In this document: positions 16,787 to 24,848 of the stretch, piece by piece
Numbering within the stretch: the first letter of the stretch is position 1
Layout of the letters: every line of letters starts with the position of its first letter
Assembly: GCA_964646605.1 (NCBI GenBank)
Contig: CAZYEX010000082.1
Location: forward strand, 1 to 64,000
Length of the DNA: 64,000 bases
Source: SBAX01 sp964646605
GTDB lineage: Bacteria; Planctomycetota; Phycisphaerae; UBA1845
Reading direction: 5' to 3'
Translations under genes and position numbers: made by a program
The notes under the pieces: model-generated
Told to the model about the DNA's origin: nothing
Seen by the model: the letters and a program-made list of their open reading frames with translations, nothing else
Database searches by the model: none

Positions 16787-18658
16787 CTACTTCACCCGAG
16801 CGCAGATGGCGTCCGCGAACACGCCGCCGCCCAGAACACCAAAATCGCATTCACAGTACCACCCGTTTTCGACGGGGGATGAGAAAACGAGGGAGCCACC
16901 ACTGCATACACAGCTCCCTGAGATTACGGTCTTCCCGGTCGGGCATCCCGCGAAAACGTGCGAGAAGTCGCCAGAAAAGGAGAATACCCTCTCCAATCCA
17001 ATATCGATCTTTCCAGTGACCACAACATCCTCGGCGGTGACGTTCCCAAGGGTGGAGAGGTTGATGTCGCCTCCGGTCTCGTTCCCCAGCGTCAGTTCGT
17101 TCGTATTGGGCGCGCCGAATCCCAACCAAGCCTTGCGCCCGGCGGCGACGCCTTGTGGGAAGAAACCCAAATAGGTGTACGTAGATCCCTCGATGGCCAG
17201 CGTCCCGCCGACACCCGGCTCATGGCGTACGTGAAGTCCGCTCACGGGGGCCGTTGTGCCGATGCCGACCTTGCCGTTTCCCGTTCCAAGAGTCATAAAC
17301 GAGAAACCATTGTTGGGGTCAATAAAGAACCGAGAGTAGTTGTTGAGATCGCCCGATTTTGAAGTCTGCAGCCTTATTTTGCTTTTTGTGGATGAACTAC
17401 CCTTCTGTTCGAGGAACAGACCCAATGCATCTTCTCCGGAATACGCAAAATCCGTAGTTGTGCCGCCCCAACGGACCGCACCATTCACATGAAATAATTC
17501 CTGTGGACTCTTCGTGCCGATGCCGACATTCCCGTTGTCCGTTACAACGATTCCCCGTGTCTGGAGGGCGTAGGGCGTTGGCGTCAACGGTTGCCGCGGC
17601 GTAAGCGTCGTAAAGGTGTCGGGCGGGTCGGCGTGGTCGTGAATCTCGACCTGAAGCCATCGGGCGCTGCCGTTGAAGGCGTTCTGCCCGAAGTTCAGCT
17701 CCACGGTGAACAGTCCGTTGCTGACTTCGATGGAATTCTGGGTGAGCGTGGGGTCGATCCGATTGGCGGGGTCGTCTCCCGTCGGACTCAGCCACAAAGA
17801 GAAGCGCCCGTCGATCACCTCATTCAGCGGGACCCCGGCACGCTTAAGCTGCCCCTGGTAGGTGAATGACGTAGGCATAAGCGTCGGGCAATCATCGCCG
17901 CAAATCGACCCTCGACCTTGAAAGATGCCGAGCATCTGCCCGCAGGCGCCTTGACCGGTCTCGACGCACCCCTTGTCCGGCAGGCAACAGGCCCCCGCGC
18001 ACACAACGTCTTCACACTCCGCTTCGAGCCCCAGGAACTCTCCACCGAAGTTTTCCGGGCATTCAATCTCGCCGGTCAATACGCAGCTTCCGTCCGATGC
18101 GCAGCAGGCACCCGTGCAGTCCACGTTCGCGCAGACCGTGCCCAGCCCGCGAAAGACCTCCGGGCTGGCGCAAGCCGAGGCGTTCGAAAGCCGGCATAGC
18201 CCGCTGATCGGGCAGCAGGCGCCCCCGCAGGTCTGGTTGGCGCATGAGCTAGCTGGCCCTCGAAACTCCCCGGATTGGTTCGGGCACGACACCGGATCGA
18301 CCGAGTCTGCGCAGCTGCCATCGGGCAAACAGCAGGCCCCCGCGCAGATAGACGCCGTGCAGGTCGTAGCGACACCGCGAAACAAGCCGCCTCCCGAACT
18401 GCAGGTGCCCGAGTTGCCAATCGAGCAACTTCCAGCGGGTGTGCAACAAGCCCCGTTGCAAACCGTCGGCGTACAGGCCGTTTCGGCGCTGAGGAAAGTG
18501 CCGCCTGACAAAGCACATGCGGGCCTTGTGGTCAATGTGCATCCGCCGCTCGGCAGGCAGCAGACCGACCCGGTCGTCTGCGCGTCCGCCACCTTGACCG
18601 ACGCCAGCAAAATGACGGCGACGATAAGCCGTTCCGTTCGACATCCGATACTCGACAT
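16787..18658 (-). CDS. Secreted Cys-rich repeat / tail-fibre-like protein (gene B)
   Basis: A 623-residue paralogue of gene A with a nearly identical signal peptide (MSSIGCRTERLIVAVILL...). It has six six-cysteine units against five in gene A. Then follow the shared FTYQGQLKRAGVPLN domain and VGIGTKSPQELFHVNG/KVGIGTTAP stalk repeats. Its C-terminus differs from gene A and ends with a cysteine-containing segment (CPTGKTVISGSCVCSGG). ATG at 18658 lies 11 bases after the cysH stop with GGAG at suitable distance, so it is co-transcribed with cysH and under the same leader. Likely extracellular, with structural or adhesive use inferred only from the repeats. Confidence 0.85.
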   Translation of the reverse strand: MSSIGCRTERLIVAVILLASVKVADAQTTGSVCCLPSGGCTLTTRPACALSGGTFLSAETACTPTVCNGACCTPAGSCSIGNSGTCSSGGGLFRGVATTCTASICAGACCLPDGSCADSVDPVSCPNQSGEFRGPASSCANQTCGGACCPISGLCRLSNASACASPEVFRGLGTVCANVDCTGACCASDGSCVLTGEIECPENFGGEFLGLEAECEDVVCAGACCLPDKGCVETGQGACGQMLGIFQGRGSICGDDCPTLMPTSFTYQGQLKRAGVPLNEVIDGRFSLWLSPTGDDPANRIDPTLTQNSIEVSNGLFTVELNFGQNAFNGSARWLQVEIHDHADPPDTFTTLTPRQPLTPTPYALQTRGIVVTDNGNVGIGTKSPQELFHVNGAVRWGGTTTDFAYSGEDALGLFLEQKGSSSTKSKIRLQTSKSGDLNNYSRFFIDPNNGFSFMTLGTGNGKVGIGTTAPVSGLHVRHEPGVGGTLAIEGSTYTYLGFFPQGVAAGRKAWLGFGAPNTNELTLGNETGGDINLSTLGNVTAEDVVVTGKIDIGLERVFSFSGDFSHVFAGCPTGKTVISGSCVCSGGSLVFSSPVENGWYCECDFGVLGGGVFADAICARVK

Positions 18659-18668
18659 TCTCAATCTC

Positions 18669-19427
18669 CTAAATTCCCGCTCCGCCGTGCAGCCCGCATT
18701 CCGTTTTTTCCGAGTTCGACCATCGACCGGCCCGCGAATACTCGCCGACCCTCGATCCCTCGACAGGCGTCGTGCAGTGCGTACACCCCACCGTGGGATA
18801 GCCCTGCTCGTGAAGCTCGTTGTAGGGCACGTCGTGCCGGCGAATGTATTCCCAAATCGGCCCTCGCTCCCAGTTGGCGATGGGGCTGATCTTAAGGACT
18901 TGGTACCTCCAATCCCAATCAATGACCCGTAGTCCGGCGCGGGCCGAGGATTGGCTCTTGCGCAACCCCGTGATCCACACGTCGGCCTCGGCCATCACCG
19001 GATACATGGGGTCCACCTTGCGGATTTGGCAGCACAGCGTCGGGTTGTGTTTCCACAGCTCGGGACCGTGGATGCGCTCCTGCTCCTCCGGGGTCAGCGT
19101 CGTTCCGCGATTCACGAAGTTCAGATGGGGGTAGCGTTTCACCATGAGATCGCGCAGGGCGTACGTCTCGGTGAAGAAAAACATCGTGTCGAGATAGACC
19201 ACGGTCAGTGGTTTGCCGTGCTTGGCGTACATGTCGATGAGGGCGCAGCCCTCCATGCCGAACGAGGTGGTCATGATCATCTTCTGATCCGCGAAGCGGT
19301 CGAACGTCCAGGCGATGATCTTCTCCGTCGGGGAGTTCTCGTCCACGTCGAAGCGCCCGTTGAAACCCCGCGTCGCATCGAGCGCTTCGACCCCCACCGG
19401 CTGACCCGGATACAGTTGCATTTCCAT
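18669..19427 (-). CDS. cysH: APS reductase (assimilatory adenylyl-sulfate reductase)
   Basis: A 252-residue enzyme reducing adenylyl sulfate to sulfite with thioredoxin. Cys132-Cys133 (LCCQIRKV) and Cys215, Cys218 (GCTHC) are the four [4Fe-4S] ligands that separate APS reductases from cluster-free PAPS reductases. The catalytic Cys244 is in KTECGLHGG near the C-terminus. TTSFGMEGCALID forms the nucleotide loop. ATG at 19427 has AAGGAG 8 bases upstream. A longer frame starting at 19523 is low-complexity. It is the first structural gene of the long minus-strand operon, and a leader peptide with a terminator precedes it, so expression is probably set by cysteine supply. Confidence 0.95.
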   Translation of the reverse strand: MEMQLYPGQPVGVEALDATRGFNGRFDVDENSPTEKIIAWTFDRFADQKMIMTTSFGMEGCALIDMYAKHGKPLTVVYLDTMFFFTETYALRDLMVKRYPHLNFVNRGTTLTPEEQERIHGPELWKHNPTLCCQIRKVDPMYPVMAEADVWITGLRKSQSSARAGLRVIDWDWRYQVLKISPIANWERGPIWEYIRRHDVPYNELHEQGYPTVGCTHCTTPVEGSRVGEYSRAGRWSNSEKTECGLHGGAGI

Positions 19428-19545
19428 GACCGAATCTCCTTCGTGCCCACGCCATTGTCCGAACCCGGAGCGCCAGCGACGGGCCCGACCCCGCGCTCGC
19501 GCTCCGCGAAGCGCCGGGGACAAGCCCCGACGCTACCCTAGGAAC

Positions 19546-19575
19546 AAAAAAACCCGCAGGAACGTTCCCGCGGGT
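19546..19575 (-). terminator. Intrinsic terminator (attenuator) upstream of cysH
   Basis: Reading on the minus strand, ACCCGCGGGAA pairs with TTCCTGCGGGT (11 bp with one mismatch) and is followed by seven U residues at 19552-19546. It lies 36 bases after the leader peptide stop and 119 bases before the cysH ATG. With no other minus-strand gene upstream, its only apparent purpose is to stop transcription before cysH. Confidence 0.85.
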
Positions 19576-19610
19576 CGTGGTCCACAAACTGCTTGGATTC
19601 TACTTCCCCG

Positions 19611-19691
19611 TCAGGACGTTCCTCCGCGCGCGCACGCGCAACAACAGATGCAGCGACAACAATCCAGCGAAAGAACCGTAAACGCGATCAT
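19611..19691 (-). CDS. Polycysteine leader peptide of the cysH operon
   Basis: A 26-residue frame from ATG at 19691. Residues 11-20 read CCRCICCCAC, that is seven cysteine codons in ten. It sits about 30 bases after the predicted transcription start and just before the intrinsic terminator that precedes cysH. In classical attenuation a ribosome stalls on scarce-amino-acid codons and lets an antiterminator form. Here that amino acid would be cysteine, the end product of this operon. Codons 24-26 contain AGGAACGT (19623-19616), complementary to ACGTTCCT (19565-19558) in the terminator. The Shine-Dalgarno match is weak (GGGGG about 12 bases before ATG, or AGGA touching it). Confidence 0.75.
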   Translation of the reverse strand: MIAFTVLSLDCCRCICCCACARGGTS

Positions 19692-19727
19692 TCCTGCATC
19701 CGACCCCCAACGAGCCTCGTCACCACT

Positions 19728-19757
19728 ATCCTAACCGACCTCCTCCCTCGATGTCAA
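19728..19757 (-). promoter_or_regulatory. Sigma70-like promoter of the cysH operon
   Basis: On the minus strand a perfect TTGACA (19757-19752), an 18-base spacer and TAGGAT (19733-19728). Transcription should start near 19721, about 30 bases ahead of the leader peptide ATG. Confidence 0.65.
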
Positions 19758-19925
19758 CAGCAAAGCGCCCCCCTTGGAAACCGAGTTTCCGCCGGTTTGC
19801 ATCCCCCGGACACCCCCATATATGGTACCTGCCGTGTTTTTGGGTAGGTGTAATGGGTTCGGCCGCCCCTGCGGGCGGGGAGGCTTGGCCGGGCGTGGGA
19901 TTCCCAAGGTCCCGAAATTCCGCAC

Positions 19926-19954
19926 TTGCGTCCCCGCTCGCGGGCCGCTAGAGT
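19926..19954 (+). promoter_or_regulatory. Candidate promoter of rpsO
   Basis: TTGCGT at 19926-19931, a 17-base spacer and TAGAGT at 19949-19954, about 115 bases upstream of rpsO. It diverges from the cysH promoter. Confidence 0.4.
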
Positions 19955-20069
19955 ACGCCGATTGATAAAGGACGAGAAGTAGGGATTGGTTGGGTGGTTG
20001 TTCAGGTTGGGTCGGATAACACGGTCCGCTCGGTAGGCGGACCAAGCGAGAAAGACGCGTACGACGACG

Positions 20070-20336
20070 ATGATGACGGCTGAGGCGAAGGCAGGGATTA
20101 TTCAAGGCTACCGGGTCCATGCTCTGGATACCGGGTCCCCGGAAGTTCAGATCGCGCTGTTGACCAGCCGGATCCTAGAGGTCACCGGGCACCTGAAGGA
20201 CAACCGCAAGGACCATGCGTCCCGGCGCGGGCTGCTCAAGATGGTCGGTCGCCGGGCCAGCCTGCTCAAGTACCTCACCCAAACCGATCGGACGCGCTAC
20301 AAGAGCATCATCGCCAACCTGGGTCTGCGTAAGTAA
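20070..20336 (+). CDS. rpsO: 30S ribosomal protein S15
   Basis: An 88-residue protein, the usual length for S15, which binds the central domain of 16S rRNA early in assembly. LDTGSPEVQIALLTSRI and the DHASRRGLLKMVGRRASLLKYL helices are family hallmarks. ATG at 20070 is immediately followed by a second ATG, and either could be used. No clear Shine-Dalgarno sequence is present. pnp follows after 219 bases in the same direction, the common rpsO-pnp pairing. Confidence 0.97.
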   Translation: MMTAEAKAGIIQGYRVHALDTGSPEVQIALLTSRILEVTGHLKDNRKDHASRRGLLKMVGRRASLLKYLTQTDRTRYKSIIANLGLRK

Positions 20337-20555
20337 GCGTTCGAGAGCCGCGGTCAACGTCTCTCCCCGCAAGCCCCGCACGGTCAACCCGACCTGCTTC
20401 CGTCGAAGCCATGGGCCATCCGCGTTGGATTACAATCGGCCGCCGCGTTCTCAAAACCGGCGGCGTCACAAACGGAACGAAAAAGAGAGAGTTCGGGCAT
20501 TGGGTCCGAACACGAAGCTGCGTAGCAGGATTCTCCAGCATAGTTGATTGAAAGA

Positions 20556-22667
20556 ATGGCATACGAGTTTGTCGAACGAACGATCGGCGGTCGGACGCTG
20601 CGGATCGAAACCGGAAAAGTGGCTCGGCAAGCGGCCGGGGCGGTCGTCGTATCCTATGGCGAAACCGTGGTGTTAACCGCGGCCGTCACCGGACCACCCC
20701 GCGAGGGGGTGGATTTCTTCCCCCTGACCGTGGATTACCGCGAAAAGACCTACGCCGCGGGCAAGTTCCCAGGCGGGTTTTTCAAGCGCGAGGCGCGTCC
20801 CACGCAAAAAGAAATTCTCACCATGCGGCTGATCGACCGCCCGCTCCGCCCCATGTTCCCGCGCGGGTACATGGACGAACTTTTGATTCAGTCCATGGTC
20901 CTGGCGACGGACCAGGAGAACGAGCCGGACATTCTGGCCATGATCGGCGCCTCCGCGGCGCTGTCCGTGTCGCAGATCCCCTTCGAGGGTCCCAGCGCCG
21001 CGTGCCGCATCGGGTATGAGGACGGCAAGTTCATCCTGAACCCCGAACTCAGCCAGCTGGAATACTGCTCGATGGAGCTGGTCGTCGCCGGACACAAGGA
21101 CGCGGTCAACATGATCGAGGTCGGGGCGATGGAGGTGTCCGAGGAAGTGGTCGCCGACGGGGTCGCCCTGGGGCGAAAAACCGTGATCGAAATCTGCGAC
21201 ATGATCGCCGAATTGCAGCGCAAGGCCGGCAAACCCAAAGAGTGGACGCCCCCTCCGCCGACGGATGAGCTGACCGCCAAACTCCGATCCCAGTACGGCA
21301 ACTCGCTGCGAAACGCGCGGGCGATTCCCGGAAAGCAGGATCGCTACAAGGCCGTCAACGACATCTACAAGAGCGCCAAGGCGGAGTGCATTCCGGCAGG
21401 CAAGACCGAGCCCGACCGAAATCAGTGGAACACAGCGCGGGCCCTATTGGATCAGATCGAGGGCGAGATCGTCACCGACATGATCCTCCGCGACGGGCGT
21501 CGCTCCGATGGACGGGGTCCACGGGACATCCGCCCCATCACCTGCGAAGTCGGCGTACTGCCGCGGGTCCACGGGTCGGCCATGTTCCAACGTGGCGAGA
21601 CCCAATCGCTCTGCGTGATCACCCTCGGGACCGGCCGAGACGAGCAGATCGTCGACGGGCTCACCGAGGAGTACAGCAAGAAGTTCATGCTTCATTACAA
21701 CTTCCCCCCGCTCTGCACGGGGGAGGTCAAGCGGCTAGGGGCGACCAGCCGCCGGGAGATCGGGCATGGCAACCTGGCCGAAAAATCGCTGCAAGCCATC
21801 CTGCCCTCGGCCGAGAAGTTTCCCTATACCGTCCGTTTGGTCGCCGAAATCCTCGAATCCAACGGTTCGAGCTCCATGGCTTCGGTCTGCGGGGGCTGCC
21901 TGGCACTGATGGATGCCGGGGTCCCCATCAAGCAGCCGGTGGCGGGCATCTCCGTGGGAATGTTCGAGAAAGGCGGCAAACGGCAGCTTGTCGTGGATAT
22001 CCTGGGCGAGGAAGACCACTTCGGGGAGATGGACTTCAAGGTTTCCGGCACCCAGCGAGGCATCACCGGTGTACAGTTGGACCTTAAAGGACGGGGGTTG
22101 CCGCAGGAGGTCATCGTGGAGACGTTGGCATTGGCCAAGGAAGCCCGGATGGACATCCTCCGCCAGATGCTCAAGGCCATTCCCGCCCCACGGAGCAAGA
22201 CCAGCGATTACGCTCCTCGAATCTTGACCATCAAGATCAATCCCGAGAAAATCGGAAAGGTCATCGGGCCGGGCGGGAAGTACATCAAGTCCATCGAGGC
22301 CGAAACCGGCGCGATCGTGGAGATCGAGGACGACGGGTCCGTGCTCATCGCCTGCGTCGACATGAAAGGCGCGGAGCGGGCCCTGGAAATGGTCGAAGCC
22401 GTGACCGCCGAGGTCAAAGTGGGAAAAATCTATTCCGGTCGCGTCAGCAGCATCAAGGACTTCGGCGCCTTCATCGAGGTCGCGCCCGGTCAAGACGGGC
22501 TCTGTCACATTAGCGAGCTGGATACGGAATACGTGAAGTCGGCGGACCAGGTGGTCAAGATCGGCGACACGGTCCGCGTGAAAGTTCTGTCCATCGACGA
22601 TCAGGGTCGAATCAAGCTTTCGCGCAAAGCGGCGGTGATGGAGGACGCAACCGCGAAGGCCAATTAG
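20556..22667 (+). CDS. pnp: Polyribonucleotide nucleotidyltransferase (PNPase)
   Basis: A 703-residue exoribonuclease that degrades RNA 3' to 5' using phosphate. Two RNase PH-like domains are visible. The second has CVITLGTGRDEQIVDGL and the active-site segment with DILGEEDHFGEMDFKVSGT. The KH domain (INPEKIGKVIGPGGKYIKSIE) and the S1 domain (VGKIYSGRVSSIKDFGAFIEVAPGQDGLCHISEL) are intact. ATG at 20556 gives MAYEFVERTIGGRTL, a family-typical start, and is preferred over the TTG four codons upstream. The rpsO-pnp gap contains a small hairpin (gttcgg/ccgaac), a possible RNA processing site. Confidence 0.97.
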   Translation: MAYEFVERTIGGRTLRIETGKVARQAAGAVVVSYGETVVLTAAVTGPPREGVDFFPLTVDYREKTYAAGKFPGGFFKREARPTQKEILTMRLIDRPLRPMFPRGYMDELLIQSMVLATDQENEPDILAMIGASAALSVSQIPFEGPSAACRIGYEDGKFILNPELSQLEYCSMELVVAGHKDAVNMIEVGAMEVSEEVVADGVALGRKTVIEICDMIAELQRKAGKPKEWTPPPPTDELTAKLRSQYGNSLRNARAIPGKQDRYKAVNDIYKSAKAECIPAGKTEPDRNQWNTARALLDQIEGEIVTDMILRDGRRSDGRGPRDIRPITCEVGVLPRVHGSAMFQRGETQSLCVITLGTGRDEQIVDGLTEEYSKKFMLHYNFPPLCTGEVKRLGATSRREIGHGNLAEKSLQAILPSAEKFPYTVRLVAEILESNGSSSMASVCGGCLALMDAGVPIKQPVAGISVGMFEKGGKRQLVVDILGEEDHFGEMDFKVSGTQRGITGVQLDLKGRGLPQEVIVETLALAKEARMDILRQMLKAIPAPRSKTSDYAPRILTIKINPEKIGKVIGPGGKYIKSIEAETGAIVEIEDDGSVLIACVDMKGAERALEMVEAVTAEVKVGKIYSGRVSSIKDFGAFIEVAPGQDGLCHISELDTEYVKSADQVVKIGDTVRVKVLSIDDQGRIKLSRKAAVMEDATAKAN

Positions 22668-22923
22668 ACGGCGGCGTCCCGGACCTGGTGAAGTTGCGGC
22701 AATCTGCGCGCCGCCGGGTCGCGGAGCGTACGCCGTCCATGCGAGGGCGCGGGGCGGTCCGCGGACCCGTGGCGTTGAGTCCGAGGTTCGTAGACGTAGG
22801 CGTCGGCCGGACGTCAACCGGTGCGCGGTACGCGCCCCGGTCCATGAGTTCGACATTTTTGCCGTGCCAGACGCCGCTCGTGTTGCATGAGTACAGCCTC
22901 CCTTTTCGGCAAAGGAGCTTGTC

Positions 22924-23160
22924 ATGCCGAGTGGTGTGGTCAAGTGGTTCGACGTGAAGAAGGGGTTCGGCTTCATCACCGGTCCCCCGGACGGCAAGGA
23001 CGTGTTCGTCCACTACAGTTCGATCGAGGGCGAAGGCTTCAAGAGCCTCAAGGACGGGGAAACGGTCGAATACGAACTTGCCGAGGGGGACAAGGGTCCG
23101 CAGGCTCGCAAGGTGCGCCGTCTCGGGCAGCACCCGCCCTCGGAGGCTTCGCGGGTCTAG
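22924..23160 (+). CDS. Cold-shock domain protein
   Basis: A 78-residue single cold-shock domain. The nucleic-acid-binding motifs are GVVKWFDVKKGFGFI (RNP1-like KGFGFI) and DVFVHYSSI (RNP2-like). Family members bind single-stranded RNA or DNA and melt structures, either on cold shock or constitutively. AAAGGAG lies 6 bases upstream of ATG. The C-terminal extension (QHPPSEASRV) is not part of the domain. The 256 bases before the gene hold no other gene. Confidence 0.95.
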   Translation: MPSGVVKWFDVKKGFGFITGPPDGKDVFVHYSSIEGEGFKSLKDGETVEYELAEGDKGPQARKVRRLGQHPPSEASRV

Positions 23161-23253
23161 GCGGGCCGCGCCCGTCGGCGAGTCGTATCTTCGTTCAACC
23201 GATGCCGACTTCCCGCGGGCTTGCCCCCGCGGCTCGGTAAAGATGCCAATGGC

Positions 23254-24006
23254 GTGACCGACCCGACGACTCCGCAGCTCCCGTCGCCGGGCGATCCGCA
23301 TCGCGCACTGGCCGAGATCGCCGAACTCGCCGGCGGCCTGGCCCACGAGCTCCGCAATCCCCTCTCCACCATGATGATCAACCTCAAGCTCCTCGCCGAG
23401 GACCTCGAGGACCTCGAAGCCAAGCCTCGTGACGTTCGCCGCCGGGCCTTGCTCAAGGTGGACGTTCTGCGCCGAGAGGCCGAACGACTCCAAGCGCTCT
23501 TCGACGAGTTTCTCAATCTCACGGGCCCCTTCACCCTCCAGCGAACGACCCTCGATCTCAACCTCATCGTCGTCCGCCTGACGGAGTTCTGCGAACCGCT
23601 GATGACCGAGCATCGGATTCAGACGGCGGCCTCGTTGCACCCCTCGCCCCTGCTCTGTCCGGTCGATGAGAAGCTGCTCAGCCAGGCCCTGCTCAACATC
23701 GTCATCAACGCCCAACAGGCCATGCCCGACGGCGGAACGCTGAGCATTGCGACGACGCGCGACGGCGATTGGGCCACCATCGCCGTCTCCGACACCGGCC
23801 TGGGCATCGCCGAGCAGGACCGCAGCCGCATCTTCCGCCCCTTTTTTTCCACCAAAGCCCGCGGCACCGGCCTGGGGCTTTCCATCACCCAACGGATCAT
23901 CCACGAACACGGCGGAGACCTGACCTTCCAAAGCACCGTCGGCCATGGAACCACCTTCACCCTTCGACTTCCCGCCTCCTCGCCGATTCTCTTGGCCGGG
24001 TCCTGA
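23254..24006 (+). CDS. Soluble sensor histidine kinase
   Basis: About 250 residues from GTG at 23254. Only the kinase core is present. The H-box is LAGGLAHELRNPLSTMM with phospho-acceptor His, followed by a HisKA helix. The HATPase domain has the N-box LLNIVINAQQAMPDGG, G1 VSDTGLGI, F-box IFRPFFSTK and G2 GTGLGLSIT. There is no transmembrane segment and no sensor domain, so it should be cytoplasmic and resembles NtrB-like kinases. No response regulator is adjacent. An upstream in-frame TTG at 23221 is a less likely start. Confidence 0.88.
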   Translation: MTDPTTPQLPSPGDPHRALAEIAELAGGLAHELRNPLSTMMINLKLLAEDLEDLEAKPRDVRRRALLKVDVLRREAERLQALFDEFLNLTGPFTLQRTTLDLNLIVVRLTEFCEPLMTEHRIQTAASLHPSPLLCPVDEKLLSQALLNIVINAQQAMPDGGTLSIATTRDGDWATIAVSDTGLGIAEQDRSRIFRPFFSTKARGTGLGLSITQRIIHEHGGDLTFQSTVGHGTTFTLRLPASSPILLAGS

Positions 24007-24848
24007 CTTCCAAAATGAATCGAGTGCCACCCGTCGTCACGGCCCGACGAGGACGTGCGTCCTCTTGGCCAGGTCCCACCGTGCAGGAACGTGTTTGGAA
24101 AGGGTGCCGCTGGCTGCTTGCAGCCCGTGTCCAGCGCTGCAAAGACACGGGCGGACTCGCCCCTCCCCCTCTCCCTCCTAGGGACAGGGCCGGGGTGAGG
24201 GTCATCCGCTCCCCTCCGTCGCGAAGGAGGGACAAAGGTCGGTCCGGCCAACCGAAATCAAACTTGCCCGCCGCTTCAACCCCTTCTCACGCTTCAACCC
24301 TTTCTCACCGTTTCTCACCCTTCAACCCCTTGAACCCATAAACTCTCGGCCCCTCCCCCTCCCCATCGTGGGAAAGGGTAAAGGCGACCGACGAGGCGAC
24401 TGAAAAAGGCAGCGTCGTCCCCATAGTCCCGACTCATCTGGACGTAGGGCCGAGGGAGCCGGAACGGTGAGGGCCATCCGCTCTCCCTCCGTCGATCCGA
24501 GCCCGGAGCGCGAGCGACGGGTCTTGAACCCTTTGCGCCGCGTGCGGAAGCAACGGGATCCCGCGCTCCGGTGAATGCCCGTTGCGAGGCCCCGCCGCCC
24601 GCGCGTGCCGCCGCCTGACCCTGAAGGGGTCCACGAGAATAGCCGGGGGTCAAGTCCGCCCACAGCGGACGCAACCCCCGGAAACGGACCGCCCCACAAC
24701 ATCCCCTTTCTGAAATGGGGGCTGAGGGCGACCGGAGCGGCCCTAGGACGGACGTCTTTGACGTAATCGGTGTTGCAGGTATGCTTCCTACGGTTTGACT
24801 GGCACCCCAGACGGTTTTCCGGCTTCTCCGTTCGGAAGCGGAGGCACC
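24007..24848. repeat. Gene-free stretch filled with dispersed repeats
   Basis: About 840 bases with no supported gene. It contains pyrimidine/purine-strand repeats of the form ccctctccctcc...gggacagggccggggtgaggg (24160-24205) and a second copy with cccctccccctccccatcg and ggtgagggccatccgctctc (24352-24488). It also holds ttctcaccctttcaacccc iterations around 24280-24330 and a gagcccggagcgcgagcgacggg repeat at 24499-24521. Similar Y-rich units occur at 36150-36245 and 55917-55985. Confidence 0.6.

Noticed and set aside
19558..19721. SAM riboswitch or T-box upstream of cysH
   Set aside because: No conserved SAM riboswitch core and no T-box motif is seen. The Cys-rich reading frame and terminator explain the leader better.
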